A stretch of DNA of 64,000 nucleotides from DATAXP01 sp963708675 (GCA_963708675.1 CAVPTO010000003.1:1984001-2048000), one strand, 5' to 3'; shown: positions 18,250 through 27,793, counted from the stretch's first letter. Made by a program: numbers and translations. Notes: a model not told the origin generated them from the sequence alone.

Positions 18250-19157
18250 CAACGGTCCCTTTCGAGAACGTAACGAGCCAGGGCGTCGAGTCCGTCGGCT
18301 GCCGGTCCAAAGGGCTCGATCGCTTGGCAGGCTTCGGCGATCAACGCTTCGGCACGCTCACGACTCGCCTCGATGCCCAACAGTCCCGGGAACGTCAACT
18401 TGCCCCGATCCACATCCTTGCCAACGCGTTTTCCTACCGCCGCTTCGTCGCCATGCACGTCGAGCAAGTCATCCAAAATTTGGAAGGCCAGCCCGATCGC
18501 GCGTCCGTAATCTTCGAGACTCAACATCTGCGACGGCGTCGCGCGGGCCGTCATCGCGCCCAGACGTAGCGAGACGAGAAACATTGCACCCGTCTTGCGG
18601 GCGTGAATGGATTCGAGCGCCGACAGCGACGGCTCATCAGCATTTTCGCCCAGAGCGCCGGTCATGTCGTCGGCCTGCCCGCCGACCAGTGCTCCACTGC
18701 CTGCCGCCTCGGCGAGCGCTTTGCAACATTCCGCAGCAAGGGCGCCGGGATGAATCTTCTCTGCTAACACGCCGAAGGCTCGGGTGAGCAAGGCGTCGCC
18801 GGCAAGGATGGCCGTGCTCTCGCCGAAGACCTTATGGCACGTCGGCCGGCCGCGACGCATGTCGTCGTCGTCCATTGCCGGCAGGTCGTCGTGAATGAGC
18901 GAGTAGGTGTGGATCATCTCGACCGCGCATGCGGCAGGCAGCGCGTCCTCAAGAGATCCACCGCAAGATTCGGCCGCCATTAACACGAGCAGCGGCCTCA
19001 GCCGCTTCGCCGGGGCGAGCAACGAGTAACGAATGGCGTCGTCGAGACCTTGCGGGCATCCGACCGGAGCCACGATCGACAGGGCCAGCGCCTGCTCGAA
19101 GCGCGGCTTCAGGCGCTCAGAATGTTGTACGAAGGACGCCGACCCGATTTGAACCAT
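18249..19157 (-). CDS. ispA: Short-chain polyprenyl diphosphate synthase (farnesyl/geranylgeranyl)
   Basis: Chain-elongating prenyltransferase that joins IPP to allylic diphosphates. The 302 residues carry the first Asp-rich motif DDLPAMDDDDMRRGRP, the second Asp-rich motif DDLLDV, and the substrate-binding KRLRPLLVLMA. The residues before the first DD motif (MIHTYSLIHDD) are small-to-medium, fitting a C15-C20 product. The ATG at 19157 is used. It sits between xseB and dxs, the usual xseA-xseB-ispA-dxs order. The exact product length (FPP or GGPP) is not certain. Confidence 0.93.
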   Translation of the reverse strand: MVQIGSASFVQHSERLKPRFEQALALSIVAPVGCPQGLDDAIRYSLLAPAKRLRPLLVLMAAESCGGSLEDALPAACAVEMIHTYSLIHDDLPAMDDDDMRRGRPTCHKVFGESTAILAGDALLTRAFGVLAEKIHPGALAAECCKALAEAAGSGALVGGQADDMTGALGENADEPSLSALESIHARKTGAMFLVSLRLGAMTARATPSQMLSLEDYGRAIGLAFQILDDLLDVHGDEAAVGKRVGKDVDRGKLTFPGLLGIEASRERAEALIAEACQAIEPFGPAADGLDALARYVLERDR

Positions 19158-19228
19158 GAACTTGGCTCGAAGGAACCGCTGAAATGTCTACCGCCTGCGG
19201 AACTTAGCGCCCAGGATGGGCTCGCATT

Positions 19229-19621
19229 CTAGAATAGTCGCGACGAGTCGTCCACGCACTCACTTTCGTCACGCGAAGGTGACGACGCTGGTTCAGGGGA
19301 GATCTTCGCATTGCTGGCGCGACGTTTCGGCTTCGCGCGGCCCCCCGAGGCGCCGTCAAAGGTCGCCTCATCGGAAAAGGCCTGCCCAATCGGTACACCC
19401 TGCTCGTCAACGCCGCTCAGCAGCTCGATCTTTCGCTCGGCTCGCTGCAACACGCCGTAGCAGTGCTTCAGCAACGTCACGCCATGCTCGTAGCGGCCGA
19501 GTGCTTGCTCGAGGCCGAGCTGTCCGTCTTCCAATTGATGCACGATCAGCTCCAACTCTTCGAGCGCTGCCTCGAAGCTGGGGGGACAAGGTTGAGTTTG
19601 CGGGCTATTGGTTTCAGCCAA
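19229..19621 (-). CDS. xseB: Exodeoxyribonuclease VII small subunit
   Basis: Small helical subunit that coats the XseA filament of exonuclease VII, a single-strand DNA exonuclease. The core at about 14-70 is the XseB helical hairpin: PSFEAALEELELIVHQLEDG, LGLEQALGRYEHGVTLLKHC, and VLQRAERKIELL. The C-terminal 60 residues are a low-complexity, charged tail not normal for the about 80-residue family. The start is a TTG at 19621 with AGGAG about ten bases upstream; no in-frame ATG fits. The gap to xseA is 56 bp. Confidence 0.93.
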   Translation of the reverse strand: MAETNSPQTQPCPPSFEAALEELELIVHQLEDGQLGLEQALGRYEHGVTLLKHCYGVLQRAERKIELLSGVDEQGVPIGQAFSDEATFDGASGGRAKPKRRASNAKISPEPASSPSRDESECVDDSSRLF

Positions 19622-19677
19622 CTTTCATCATCTCCTGCATCGCGCCTCCTTGCTATCGAGAGTCGCGACGTCTGTTC

Positions 19678-21789
19678 CTACGTGGCTGGGGTGTACTTCA
19701 GTTCATCCGGTTTCGTCTCGATCACGCGACTTCTCGCACTTCCGGAAGCGAATTGCGTGATAAGTTCGGTTCCCTCGGCAAGGTCGCCGGAATCGCGCAC
19801 GATGCGGTCGTCGTCAGCACGGCGAGTGAGACTATACCCGCGCCCTAGCACCGCGAGGGGACTCAGCCCTTCAAGTCGTGCCGCGTGCGAGGCGATTTGC
19901 TGCTGGGCGGTCGTCACCTTCTGCGAGACGCCGCGGACGATGCGTGCGCTAATCTCGTCGAGCCGCTGAATGCGATCGTGAACCAACTCGAGCGGACGAC
20001 GCACGACGCGGCGCTGCGCGAGTCGGTCGAGCGCGTTGCGAATCGCCGCCGCGCGGCCGCGCAACGCGCCGATCATGCGGCGATGCGTGCCACGCAGCGT
20101 TTCGGTCAGTTCGTCGCTTGCGGGAACAATAAGCTCAGCGGCCTCGCTGGGTGTCAATGCGCGCACGTCGGCGACAAGATCGGCGAGCGTCACGTCGATC
20201 TCGTGACCGATCGCCGAGACGACGGGAATGCGCGAACCATAAATCGCGCGGACCACAATCTCTTCGTTGAACGACCAAAGGTCTTCGAGGCTTCCGCCGC
20301 CGCGAGCAACGACGAGGCAATCGATCGGCACCGTCAGCGAGTTCACGATCGAAATCGCCTCGGCAATCTCCACAGCGGCGCCATCGCCCTGAACACGCGC
20401 GGGCACGATGAGCACGTCGGCCCCGAGCCATCGACGTCGCAGCACTTGCAAGAAGTCGCGAATTGCTGCACCGGTCGGGCTGGTGACCAGCGCGATGCGA
20501 CGAGGAAAGCGCGGCAGCGGTCGTTTGCGCTCGGTGGCGAACAGACCTTCCTTGGCGAGCTTGTCGCGAAGTTGCCGCAAAGCCAGTTCCAACGCGCCGA
20601 TGCCCTTCGGCTCGATTTGGCGAATGACGAGCTGATATGTCCCACGCGGTGCGTAGACCTCGAGTTCGCCTTGGCACACGACTTCCAACCCGTCGTGAAG
20701 GTCAAACTTTACGCGCTCGGCCGTCCCTCGCCACATAACAGCCCGGATTTGCGCGGCGTCGTCCTTGAGCGTGAGATAACAATGTCCCGACTGCGGGCAC
20801 GACAGATTCGAGATTTCCCCCGCGACCCACAGCGTTGGGAAGACGCCTTCGAGCGTCTCCTTAATCTGGAACGTGAGTTCCGAGACGCTGAGCACGGGCA
20901 GCGTCTTGCGGGTCGAGATGGCTTCGGAGGCGCTCATGGTGTTCGTCCGTTCAATATACGGAGGAGCACGGAACCTGACGAGGTGCGTGATCGACCACGG
21001 TTCAACCTCCGGCGACTCGCCGGGGGCTAATAACAGTTGGGCGCGAGGGCCGGCGTGCGGGGCGTCGACACGTAGGTAGGGATGGTAAGCGTGCTCGCGA
21101 GTGAGTGCGTGTTCGTCGACCTTGCGGGTACCGCTCTCGGCCCAGGCTTCGGCCTCGAGGCTAAGACGATTGAGCAGCGTCTCAACGCGCTGGCGATAAT
21201 GCTCGACACCATCGCGATCGAGATTCGTCGGGATCGGCAACTCGGGGCTGACAACGGCTCGAGCGCGGGAGTAAGGCCGCGGCAGAGCGAAGCGGTCCCA
21301 TGTCGGCATCCGCCACGGCCGGTCGTATCCGAATCCCATCGCGACGATCGGCAGGTTGAGCTTGCTAGCCAGATAAATCGGTCCTTGGGCGAGCACTCGA
21401 CGCGGGCCGCGCGGGCCGTCGGGCGTGATCGTTAGATTCATCCTACGGCTCTTCTCAGCCATCTCGCGTATGGCCGCCGCCGCGCCGCGATACGTCGAGC
21501 CGCGAACGCACTCAAAACCGAGATGATGCGCCGCGTGACTGAGAATCTCCGCATCGCGGTGACGACTCAGCAGCATCGCCAGGTTGCAGTGGCCTCGCAA
21601 GAAGATCGGAAACAGGATGTACTCGTGCCAGAAGATGTAGATCTTCTGTCCGCTGTACGACTCCTTGACCGGATCGATCGACGGGTCGTAATAGGCGACG
21701 CGGTAGTCGAGTGTCGACATCCAGGCGCGAATGAACGACGCGCCGAGAAATCCGCCGGCGCCGATGATGGCCGGATGATTGAGTTTCAT
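19678..21789 (-). CDS. In-frame fusion: DUF374 lysophospholipid-acyltransferase-like domain plus exodeoxyribonuclease VII large subunit (XseA)
   Basis: One open frame of 703 codons. The chosen ATG at 21789 (MKLNHPAIIGAGGFLGA) has GGAGG eight bases upstream; the frame is also open to 21822. The N-terminal 220 residues are a DUF374/LPLAT-like acyltransferase (IYIFWHEYILFP with the catalytic His, ITPDGPRGPRR as the PDG motif). A low-complexity linker near 250-285 carries a hairpin-like CCCCCGGCGAGTCGCCGGAGG stretch. XseA begins at the internal ATG 20937 (MSASEAISTRKTLPVLSVSEL) with its OB-fold, IALVTSPTGAAIRDFLQVL, VARGGGSLEDLWSFNEE and AIGHEIDVTLADLVAD. No stop separates the halves and no strong ribosome site precedes 20937. 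XseA alone would be 419 residues. Fusion or internal initiation are both possible. Confidence 0.85.
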   Translation of the reverse strand: MKLNHPAIIGAGGFLGASFIRAWMSTLDYRVAYYDPSIDPVKESYSGQKIYIFWHEYILFPIFLRGHCNLAMLLSRHRDAEILSHAAHHLGFECVRGSTYRGAAAAIREMAEKSRRMNLTITPDGPRGPRRVLAQGPIYLASKLNLPIVAMGFGYDRPWRMPTWDRFALPRPYSRARAVVSPELPIPTNLDRDGVEHYRQRVETLLNRLSLEAEAWAESGTRKVDEHALTREHAYHPYLRVDAPHAGPRAQLLLAPGESPEVEPWSITHLVRFRAPPYIERTNTMSASEAISTRKTLPVLSVSELTFQIKETLEGVFPTLWVAGEISNLSCPQSGHCYLTLKDDAAQIRAVMWRGTAERVKFDLHDGLEVVCQGELEVYAPRGTYQLVIRQIEPKGIGALELALRQLRDKLAKEGLFATERKRPLPRFPRRIALVTSPTGAAIRDFLQVLRRRWLGADVLIVPARVQGDGAAVEIAEAISIVNSLTVPIDCLVVARGGGSLEDLWSFNEEIVVRAIYGSRIPVVSAIGHEIDVTLADLVADVRALTPSEAAELIVPASDELTETLRGTHRRMIGALRGRAAAIRNALDRLAQRRVVRRPLELVHDRIQRLDEISARIVRGVSQKVTTAQQQIASHAARLEGLSPLAVLGRGYSLTRRADDDRIVRDSGDLAEGTELITQFASGSARSRVIETKPDELKYTPAT

Positions 21790-21822
21790 GAGTCGTGCCT
21801 CCGTGCACGTGTGACAGTTCAA

Positions 21823-22722
21823 TTACGCCGGGTATTCGCCGGAAAAAACCTCGACGGCGGGACCGGTCATGTAAACGTGGTTGTTCGATTCGTTCCATTC
21901 GAGTTCGAGGTCGCCGCCCGGCAGATGCGCAAGGACTTTGCGAGCGCTTCGGTTGGTGAGTACGCCAGCCACGCATACTGCCGACGCACCAGTGCCGCAG
22001 GCGAGCGTCACGCCGCTTCCGCGTTCCCACGTGCGCATCGTTACCTCGCCTGCCGAGTGAACCTGAACGAAGTGGACGTTGATACGCTTCGGGAACATTT
22101 CATGGTTCTCGAAGTACGGGCCGAGTTCATCGAGCGGCACCGCGGCAACATTCTTGCAAAAGAACACAACATGCGGATTGCCCATCGACACGCACGTCAT
22201 CTGCTCGTCGATTTCCGCGTCTGCCGTGATCTCCTCGCTGCCACCTTCGTCATCCATGAGGACAATCGCGTAGCCGTAAGGAAGATTGATGATCGGCTTC
22301 GTCGGGTCGTGATCCGGGGGCGTGGCGGGAATCTTGCCTGCCTCGAGAATCGGCTCACCCATATCAACCCGGACGCTCTGGACGCGGTCGCCCTTCACGC
22401 GCACGTCGAGATCCAACACGCCGTTGCCCGTTTCGATTTTCAGCGTCGGCTTGCGTGCGATGCCGTGGTCGTACACGTACTTCGCGACACACCGCACTCC
22501 GTTGCCGCACATCTCCGATTCGCTGCCGTCGGCGTTGAACATCCGCATCCGCGCGTCAGCGACCTTCGACGGACAGATGAGGATCAACCCATCGCCGCCA
22601 ATGCCGAAATTTCGGTCCGCAACTTTCGTTGCCATCGCGGCGGGGTCGGTGGGCATCGGCTCCTTAAAGCAATCGACGTACACATAGTCGTTGCCGAGCC
22701 CCTGCATCTTGGTGAAACGCAT
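21823..22722 (-). CDS. dapF: Diaminopimelate epimerase
   Basis: Converts LL- to meso-diaminopimelate for lysine and peptidoglycan synthesis, so it supports a peptidoglycan-making planctomycete. The 299 residues show the N-terminal KMQGLGNDYVYVD, IGGDGLILICPS, the first catalytic Cys in SEMCGNGVRCVAKY, and the second in ACGTGASAVCVAG. It precedes the DUF374-XseA gene on the same strand with a 33-bp gap to the DUF374 start. Full length. Confidence 0.97.
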   Translation of the reverse strand: MRFTKMQGLGNDYVYVDCFKEPMPTDPAAMATKVADRNFGIGGDGLILICPSKVADARMRMFNADGSESEMCGNGVRCVAKYVYDHGIARKPTLKIETGNGVLDLDVRVKGDRVQSVRVDMGEPILEAGKIPATPPDHDPTKPIINLPYGYAIVLMDDEGGSEEITADAEIDEQMTCVSMGNPHVVFFCKNVAAVPLDELGPYFENHEMFPKRINVHFVQVHSAGEVTMRTWERGSGVTLACGTGASAVCVAGVLTNRSARKVLAHLPGGDLELEWNESNNHVYMTGPAVEVFSGEYPA

Positions 22723-22823
22723 CGGTGAAGTTGCTACGCGGTGAGTGTTGTTCAGCGGCGGGACAATCGGGCGGAAAGTGAATTATAGCGGAAAAGAGAG
22801 CCGGAAGTCGGATGTCGGGAGTG

Positions 22824-25800
22824 TTAGCGGGCCTGCGGCTGGATGCCGGTTTGAAGTGTTTGAAGGGCTTGGTTTACGACGGGGAAGGCCTCGCGGCTCA
22901 TGACGGGCGAGTCCAACTGTCCATCGGCATGAATCAGCATGAGCTGCTGACTCGCACCGCCGAGCACGTTCTTAACCATCGGCAGCTTCTTGCCTTCCTG
23001 GCCCACCATGGCGTGGAAGGTGAGATGCACCTGTTTGTTGAAATCGATCTCGCCTTTGCCGAGCAGGCTGACAGCATCTCCGTTGAAGTCGATCGTGTCG
23101 ACGTAGATGTGTTCGCCTTCGATGCGGAACTTAATGTCGCTCGACGTGAACGCCGTGGCGTCGGGCGCGCGGATGCTGAGGATCTTTAGCAGCGCCACCA
23201 TGAAGTTCAGCTCGTAGATGTCAGCATTGCGTAGTTCGAGGCTGCCACGACCGCCGAGGTTGTTGAGGCTGCGACCTTCGCCACGAATCGCGACCTGCCC
23301 TTGCATCTCGCCGCTGAGCCGCTGATGTCCGCCGAGCGTTTCTTGCTTCCATCGCGCGAGGTCGCCACCGACCAACTGCGCCTGGAACTCGTACTTCGGT
23401 TGGCTGCCTAGCTGCACCCAGCCGTCGAGGTTGCATGTGCCGCCGTAAAGGCGAGCGGTCAAGTGTCGCTCCGGCTTCGCTTCTAAAAGTCGATCCGCCC
23501 AGAATCCCAACAGCAGCCGCGTCTCGTCGAGCCATAGCGGTCCTTGCAGTTCGGTGAACTGAATGTCTTTGTACGCGACCGAGTCGAGTTGCACCTGACC
23601 ACGACAACGGAACTGGTCGCCACAGGCGTTGCCGACGAGATGCAGGCCGCCCGTCATGTTTTCGAGCCACACACCGAGGTCAGCATTGTTTTGCTGCAAG
23701 TCAATCTGTACGTCCCAGCCCGAGGCCAACGGCGCTGCCGAGTTGCCGTTGCTCGCAAGCTCGAACAAGCCACGCAGGTTGACCGCCCCGGTGGCGTGCA
23801 GATCAGCCAATGTTTTGCGGAGCTTGGTCGGCACCGCTTGGATCAAATCGCGATCGATCCACAGGCGGTCGACGGACATGTTTTCGAGCTTGAGATGCCA
23901 ACCGCCATCGGGATGCAGGTCGCAACTGCCGTTGGCGCTGACGCGCGTGCGACCATGTTCGCCGCGAAGTCCCTGCAGCGTGACCTTGCCTTCGTCGAGC
24001 ACGAAGACGCCTGACATCTTGTCGAGCCGGTACGGGAACGGGGCTGGGTCGATCGACACGCTTTGTCCATGCGGCTCGGCACGCACCCACAAGCCCACGT
24101 TCGGGTTTCCCGTATCGAAACGCACCTCGGTTTCGACATCGATCGACCCCTGCGGCTTGAGCGCATTCCAAAGTTGCTGGCCTGCTGGGGAAAGCGCGTC
24201 TCGCAACTCTTCTTCGAGGAGCACTTGCGTGCCGGTGAAACGCAGCGCGAGATGTTGGCCGCTGTCGGACGGCAACAGTTGCCCCGAGCAGGCCACGCGT
24301 GCCGTGCCGTTGGCGCCGTGCAAGTCATGGAAGGTCCACGCGCCGTCGTGCATCTCGATCGTGCCGCGAATGTTGTCGAGCGGGTACGGGAACTTGTCGA
24401 ATCGCAACGCACATTGGCTGAGATTGATCGCGAGGTCGCGATGTTCGATGCCGTCGGCCTCGCGCCAGAAGCGGCCAACCAGGTTGAACTTCCCGTAAGG
24501 GTTCAACGATCGAACGATCGCGCTGCTCGGGCCCGACATTGCCCGGAGCAGTTTCTCGTCGAACCGCAACGCGTCGCCACGCACCTCCAGCCATCCCGGT
24601 CCTGGCGTAGGCAGTATCTGGAATTCGCTGACCAGTCGCAGCTCGGCACTGTCGGTCGCGGCGACGAGGTTGGTCTTCAGCAACCCCTGTTTGAGCTCGA
24701 TCGTGCCGCGAGCGCGCTCCAATCGGTATGGAAACTTGTGATAACTAAACGAGGCGTTCAGGCACTTGCAGTACACCTCAGGCAGCCACGTCTTGCCATC
24801 GAACGCAACGTTCGCGTCGAGATCGATTTCGCCACTGGGCAGGAACCTGTGCCATTCGACTTTCAGCCGCTCGGGCAGAATGTCGAGCAATCGGGCGTCG
24901 AGCGACAGCCCGCGTGCCGAGGCCTGAAGCTCGAGCGGGCTGAGCGCGTCGTATCCCTTGCGATGCGCGTTGAGCCGCAGTGTCGCCTGCCCGCTGCGGG
25001 CGGTGAGCTCTTTAACGGCGCAGCTGTTCGTATCGCAATGAAACTCGGCCCGCAACTCGGTCAGCGGATACGGCAATCGCGGGTCGTCGAGCCGACCACG
25101 CTGCAGCTTTCCGCGAACGTCAAAGTCGAGTGCGGGCGTTAGGCGCGGATCGTATCGGACCTTGAAGTTCGCCGCCGTTTCGGCGCGAAGGGCTTCGAGC
25201 GCTCCGCATTGGCTGGCCAGATTGCCGGGCAGCGAACGCACGGAGTCGGACGAGATTTCGAGCGCGTCGACATTGCCCGACATCTGCCACGCCGCCCCGC
25301 TGGGGTCGAACGTGGCGTCGATGCCGAGTTGTCGAAAGTGATCGCCGGTGGCGAAGCCTGTGAGTTGCATCGGCATCTTGCCTTGCGCGTTCGGCATGGC
25401 GCCGGCAACTGGCTTCAGATGACAATTCGCATCGCGCAGTCGCAGCGTGCTCGAAGGGTTCTTCGTGGGATCGAAGATTTCGACCGTCGCGTTTTCAATG
25501 GTTGCGACAGGTGGCTTTGCGCTGAACTGTGGCAACGGCAGCAGTCGAGCGCCGCTCCACGTGCCGTCGGGCCGACGCGTGAGTCGCAGGACCGCGCGGC
25601 GGAACGTGAGATGCTCGAGCTCGAGTTGCGGTTCGACGAGCTTGAGCAGGTCGGTGTCGCATTTGACGAACAGCTCGTCGATGTACAGCAACTCCGCCTG
25701 CGGCCCGGCAGCGCCGTGCTCGAAGATCGACACGCCGCGAATCTCGATGCCTTCGCCGTCGATGCGCTGCGCCGAACGCACGCTCACCGAAAGGCCGGCG

Positions 25801-25898
25801 TAATGGTCAGCCAACTTCTTCTCAACACGACGACGAATTTCTTCATTGAGCCGGTCGTAACAGAAGGGCGCAGCCGCCAGCGCTCCGAGCACGGCCAA
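22824..25898 (-). CDS. Large AsmA-like / DUF3971-type envelope protein
   Basis: A 1024-residue protein made of repeating beta-rich units, typical of AsmA-like (TamB/YhdP-type) periplasmic bridge proteins that act in envelope lipid transport or outer-membrane biogenesis. It opens with a hydrophobic segment (LGALAAAPFCYDRLNEEIRR). Recurrent patterns such as FPYRLERARGTIELKQG, FPYPLDNIRGTIEMHDG and FPYRLDKMSGVFVLDEG recur at about 110-180 residue intervals. The listed start is a TTG at 25898. A frame-open extension of 18 codons would begin at a rare ATT at 25952 with AGGA upstream, and it completes a hydrophobic anchor (WFCFKWAALLAVLGALAAA). Role is inferred from architecture. Confidence 0.75.
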   Translation of the reverse strand: MAVLGALAAAPFCYDRLNEEIRRRVEKKLADHYAGLSVSVRSAQRIDGEGIEIRGVSIFEHGAAGPQAELLYIDELFVKCDTDLLKLVEPQLELEHLTFRRAVLRLTRRPDGTWSGARLLPLPQFSAKPPVATIENATVEIFDPTKNPSSTLRLRDANCHLKPVAGAMPNAQGKMPMQLTGFATGDHFRQLGIDATFDPSGAAWQMSGNVDALEISSDSVRSLPGNLASQCGALEALRAETAANFKVRYDPRLTPALDFDVRGKLQRGRLDDPRLPYPLTELRAEFHCDTNSCAVKELTARSGQATLRLNAHRKGYDALSPLELQASARGLSLDARLLDILPERLKVEWHRFLPSGEIDLDANVAFDGKTWLPEVYCKCLNASFSYHKFPYRLERARGTIELKQGLLKTNLVAATDSAELRLVSEFQILPTPGPGWLEVRGDALRFDEKLLRAMSGPSSAIVRSLNPYGKFNLVGRFWREADGIEHRDLAINLSQCALRFDKFPYPLDNIRGTIEMHDGAWTFHDLHGANGTARVACSGQLLPSDSGQHLALRFTGTQVLLEEELRDALSPAGQQLWNALKPQGSIDVETEVRFDTGNPNVGLWVRAEPHGQSVSIDPAPFPYRLDKMSGVFVLDEGKVTLQGLRGEHGRTRVSANGSCDLHPDGGWHLKLENMSVDRLWIDRDLIQAVPTKLRKTLADLHATGAVNLRGLFELASNGNSAAPLASGWDVQIDLQQNNADLGVWLENMTGGLHLVGNACGDQFRCRGQVQLDSVAYKDIQFTELQGPLWLDETRLLLGFWADRLLEAKPERHLTARLYGGTCNLDGWVQLGSQPKYEFQAQLVGGDLARWKQETLGGHQRLSGEMQGQVAIRGEGRSLNNLGGRGSLELRNADIYELNFMVALLKILSIRAPDATAFTSSDIKFRIEGEHIYVDTIDFNGDAVSLLGKGEIDFNKQVHLTFHAMVGQEGKKLPMVKNVLGGASQQLMLIHADGQLDSPVMSREAFPVVNQALQTLQTGIQPQAR

Positions 25899-25952
25899 GA
25901 GCGCCGCCCACTTGAAGCAGAACCAGGCAACGTTGACCAGGCCTTTGAAAAT

Positions 25953-26254
25953 GGCAGCGGTTCCTGAGCTTCGACAGCCTGACGCGGCGCGGGGCGAAGA
26001 GAAAAATGCGGGCGAGTTTTGCCGGTTCTGTGGGTCCGGTCAAGGCGAGGTTGCGTGCTGTCATCGTCGGCTGGTGTAGGGAACGCCCTCCGTGGCGTTC
26101 CATGAAGCTGGACTCAACATCCATCATGATTTCCGGAACGCCACGGAGGGCGTTCGCTACACAGACACAAAACCGTTCCCTCGCGACGTATGCAGGCTAT
26201 ACTCGGCGTTCCCTTACGCACGCTAGCACCTTACGAACTTGGAGAGCCCCTCGC
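25953..26254. other. Intergenic region between AsmA-like gene and MFS gene
   Basis: About 300 bp between divergent genes. It holds the long inverted repeat at 26074-26162. No RNA gene seen. Promoters for both neighbours should lie here but no -35/-10 pair was convincing. Confidence 0.5.
26074..26162. repeat. Long inverted repeat, 28-bp arms
   Basis: The left arm (26074-26101) and right arm (26135-26162) are near-perfect reverse complements: GTGTAGGGAACGCCCTCCG against the mirrored end, with one mismatch. The loop is 33 bp. It lies between two divergent genes, so it is more likely a mobile palindromic repeat than a terminator. Confidence 0.8.
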
Positions 26255-27733
26255 ATGCCGGAGCCGCGACATCAGCGCGCCATCTTTTTCGCTAGCTTCA
26301 TGACCCTGATTGCCGCTGGCATCGGGTTCGCCATTCGAGGCGGCATCCTTAGCGACTGGGGCGATCAATTCGGATTCTCGAAAACCGACCTCGGCCAAAT
26401 CACCGGCGGTGGCCTGACGGGCTTCGGCGTGATGATTATCTTGTGCAGCCTCGTGGCCGATCGCGTCGGTTACAAGGCGCTGCTGATGGGCGCGTTCTTA
26501 CTGCACGTGCTTTCGGCGGCCGTCACCTTCGCAGCAACACCGATCTTCAACTCGATGGGCCGCGACGCCACGTACAGCTGCCTGTACTGGGGCATGTTCC
26601 TGTTCGCGCTCGGCAACGGACTATGCGAGACGGCGATCAATCCACTCGTGGCGACGTTGTACCCCAATCAGAAAACGCACTACCTGAACATTCTGCACGC
26701 CGGCTGGCCTGGAGGACTGATTCTCGGTGGCCTCGTGTCTTACGGCTTCGCCGGCGCCGATGCGAAGATTCAACATGTGCGATGGGAAATCCTGATGGGA
26801 CTGTTTCTCATCCCGACGGTCATCTACGGACTCATCACGCTGCGCGAGAAGTTTCCGAAGTCCGAGGCGTCGCTGGCGGGCATCAGCTTCGGGCAGATGT
26901 TGGCGCAGTTCGCGTCGCCCGTGCTGTTGTGCCTGTTGGTGCTGCACGCGATGGTCGGCTATGTCGAGCTCGGAACCGACTCGTGGATGCAGGACATCAT
27001 GAAGGCGTCGATCAAGGAGTGGGCGAGCTTGCTGTTCGTTTACACTTCGGGCGTGATGTTCATCCTACGATTCTTCGCCGGACCGATCGTCGAGCGCATC
27101 AATCCGCTCGGGCTATTATTCCTCAGCGCGGTCGTTGGAGCGTTGGGCCTATACCTATTCGGAACCAGTCAAACGGCCGCGATGATTCTTCTTGCCGGCA
27201 CGGTGTACGGCGTCGGCAAGACATTCCTGTGGCCGACGATGTTGGGCGTGGTCGGCGAGCGTTTTCCGCGAGGCGGCGCGCTGACGATGGGCGTCATGGG
27301 TGGCGTCGGCATGTTGTCGGCCGGTTTGCTCGGTGGACCGATCATCGGCTACGAGCAAGACTACGCGGTCGCCAACAATTTGCGTGAGACGTCCCCGGCG
27401 GTCTACGAGCAATTCGTGAATCCGACAGAAAAGGAACTGTACGTTCTGCCGAAGATCCACGCGCTCGATGCCGAGAAGATTTCGAAGCTGCATGAAGAGA
27501 AGTCGCCTTCGCCGCAACAAGTCGAAGAGAAGGCGGCCATCGAGCAGTCGACGATTGCAGGCGGCAAGCTCGCATTGAAGTGGACGGCCGCAGTGCCCGC
27601 GACGATGGCCGTTGGCTATCTGCTGTTGCTCGGCTACTTCCAAATGCAGGGGGGTTACAAGCCGCAGGTGATCATGTCGCACGCCGAGCGCAGCGAATAC
27701 ATGACCGGCGGCGTGCCGGGGCCGGTGGAATGA
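26255..27733 (+). CDS. MFS transporter, probably sugar/cation symporter
   Basis: Twelve-helix major-facilitator membrane transporter. The frame is open from 26006, but the ATG at 26255 (MPEPRHQRAIFFASF) has GGAGAG eight bases upstream, giving 492 residues. MFS features: RGGILSDWGDQFGFS and TGFGVMIILCSLVADRVGYKA (loop 2-3 motif D-R-x-G), FALGNGLCETAINPLVATLY, and YTSGVMFILRFFAGPIVERI. A charged cytosolic insert (HEEKSPSPQQVEEKAAIEQ) precedes the last helix pair. The FucP-like helix 5 motif suggests a sugar substrate but is not decisive. The palindromic repeat at 27738 lies just after the stop. Confidence 0.85.
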   Translation: MPEPRHQRAIFFASFMTLIAAGIGFAIRGGILSDWGDQFGFSKTDLGQITGGGLTGFGVMIILCSLVADRVGYKALLMGAFLLHVLSAAVTFAATPIFNSMGRDATYSCLYWGMFLFALGNGLCETAINPLVATLYPNQKTHYLNILHAGWPGGLILGGLVSYGFAGADAKIQHVRWEILMGLFLIPTVIYGLITLREKFPKSEASLAGISFGQMLAQFASPVLLCLLVLHAMVGYVELGTDSWMQDIMKASIKEWASLLFVYTSGVMFILRFFAGPIVERINPLGLLFLSAVVGALGLYLFGTSQTAAMILLAGTVYGVGKTFLWPTMLGVVGERFPRGGALTMGVMGGVGMLSAGLLGGPIIGYEQDYAVANNLRETSPAVYEQFVNPTEKELYVLPKIHALDAEKISKLHEEKSPSPQQVEEKAAIEQSTIAGGKLALKWTAAVPATMAVGYLLLLGYFQMQGGYKPQVIMSHAERSEYMTGGVPGPVE

Positions 27734-27737
27734 GATT

Positions 27738-27785
27738 GTTGAGCCGCGACGCGTAGCGAGCGCTTGCTGCGCGTCGCGGCTCAAC
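27738..27785. repeat. 48-nt dispersed palindromic repeat, copy A
   Basis: Reads GTTGAGCCGCGACGCGTAGC then the mirrored half, forming a hairpin with about 20-bp arms. It is shared with 37681-37727, 43921-43952 (half copy) and 46766-46813. Here it lies between the convergent stops of the MFS gene and ychF and could act as a two-way terminator. Confidence 0.85.
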
Positions 27786-27793
27786 GAGAGAGC

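Noticed and set aside
21523..22728. 401-codon open frame antisense to dapF and DUF374
   Set aside because: Shadow of two clear genes on the opposite strand.
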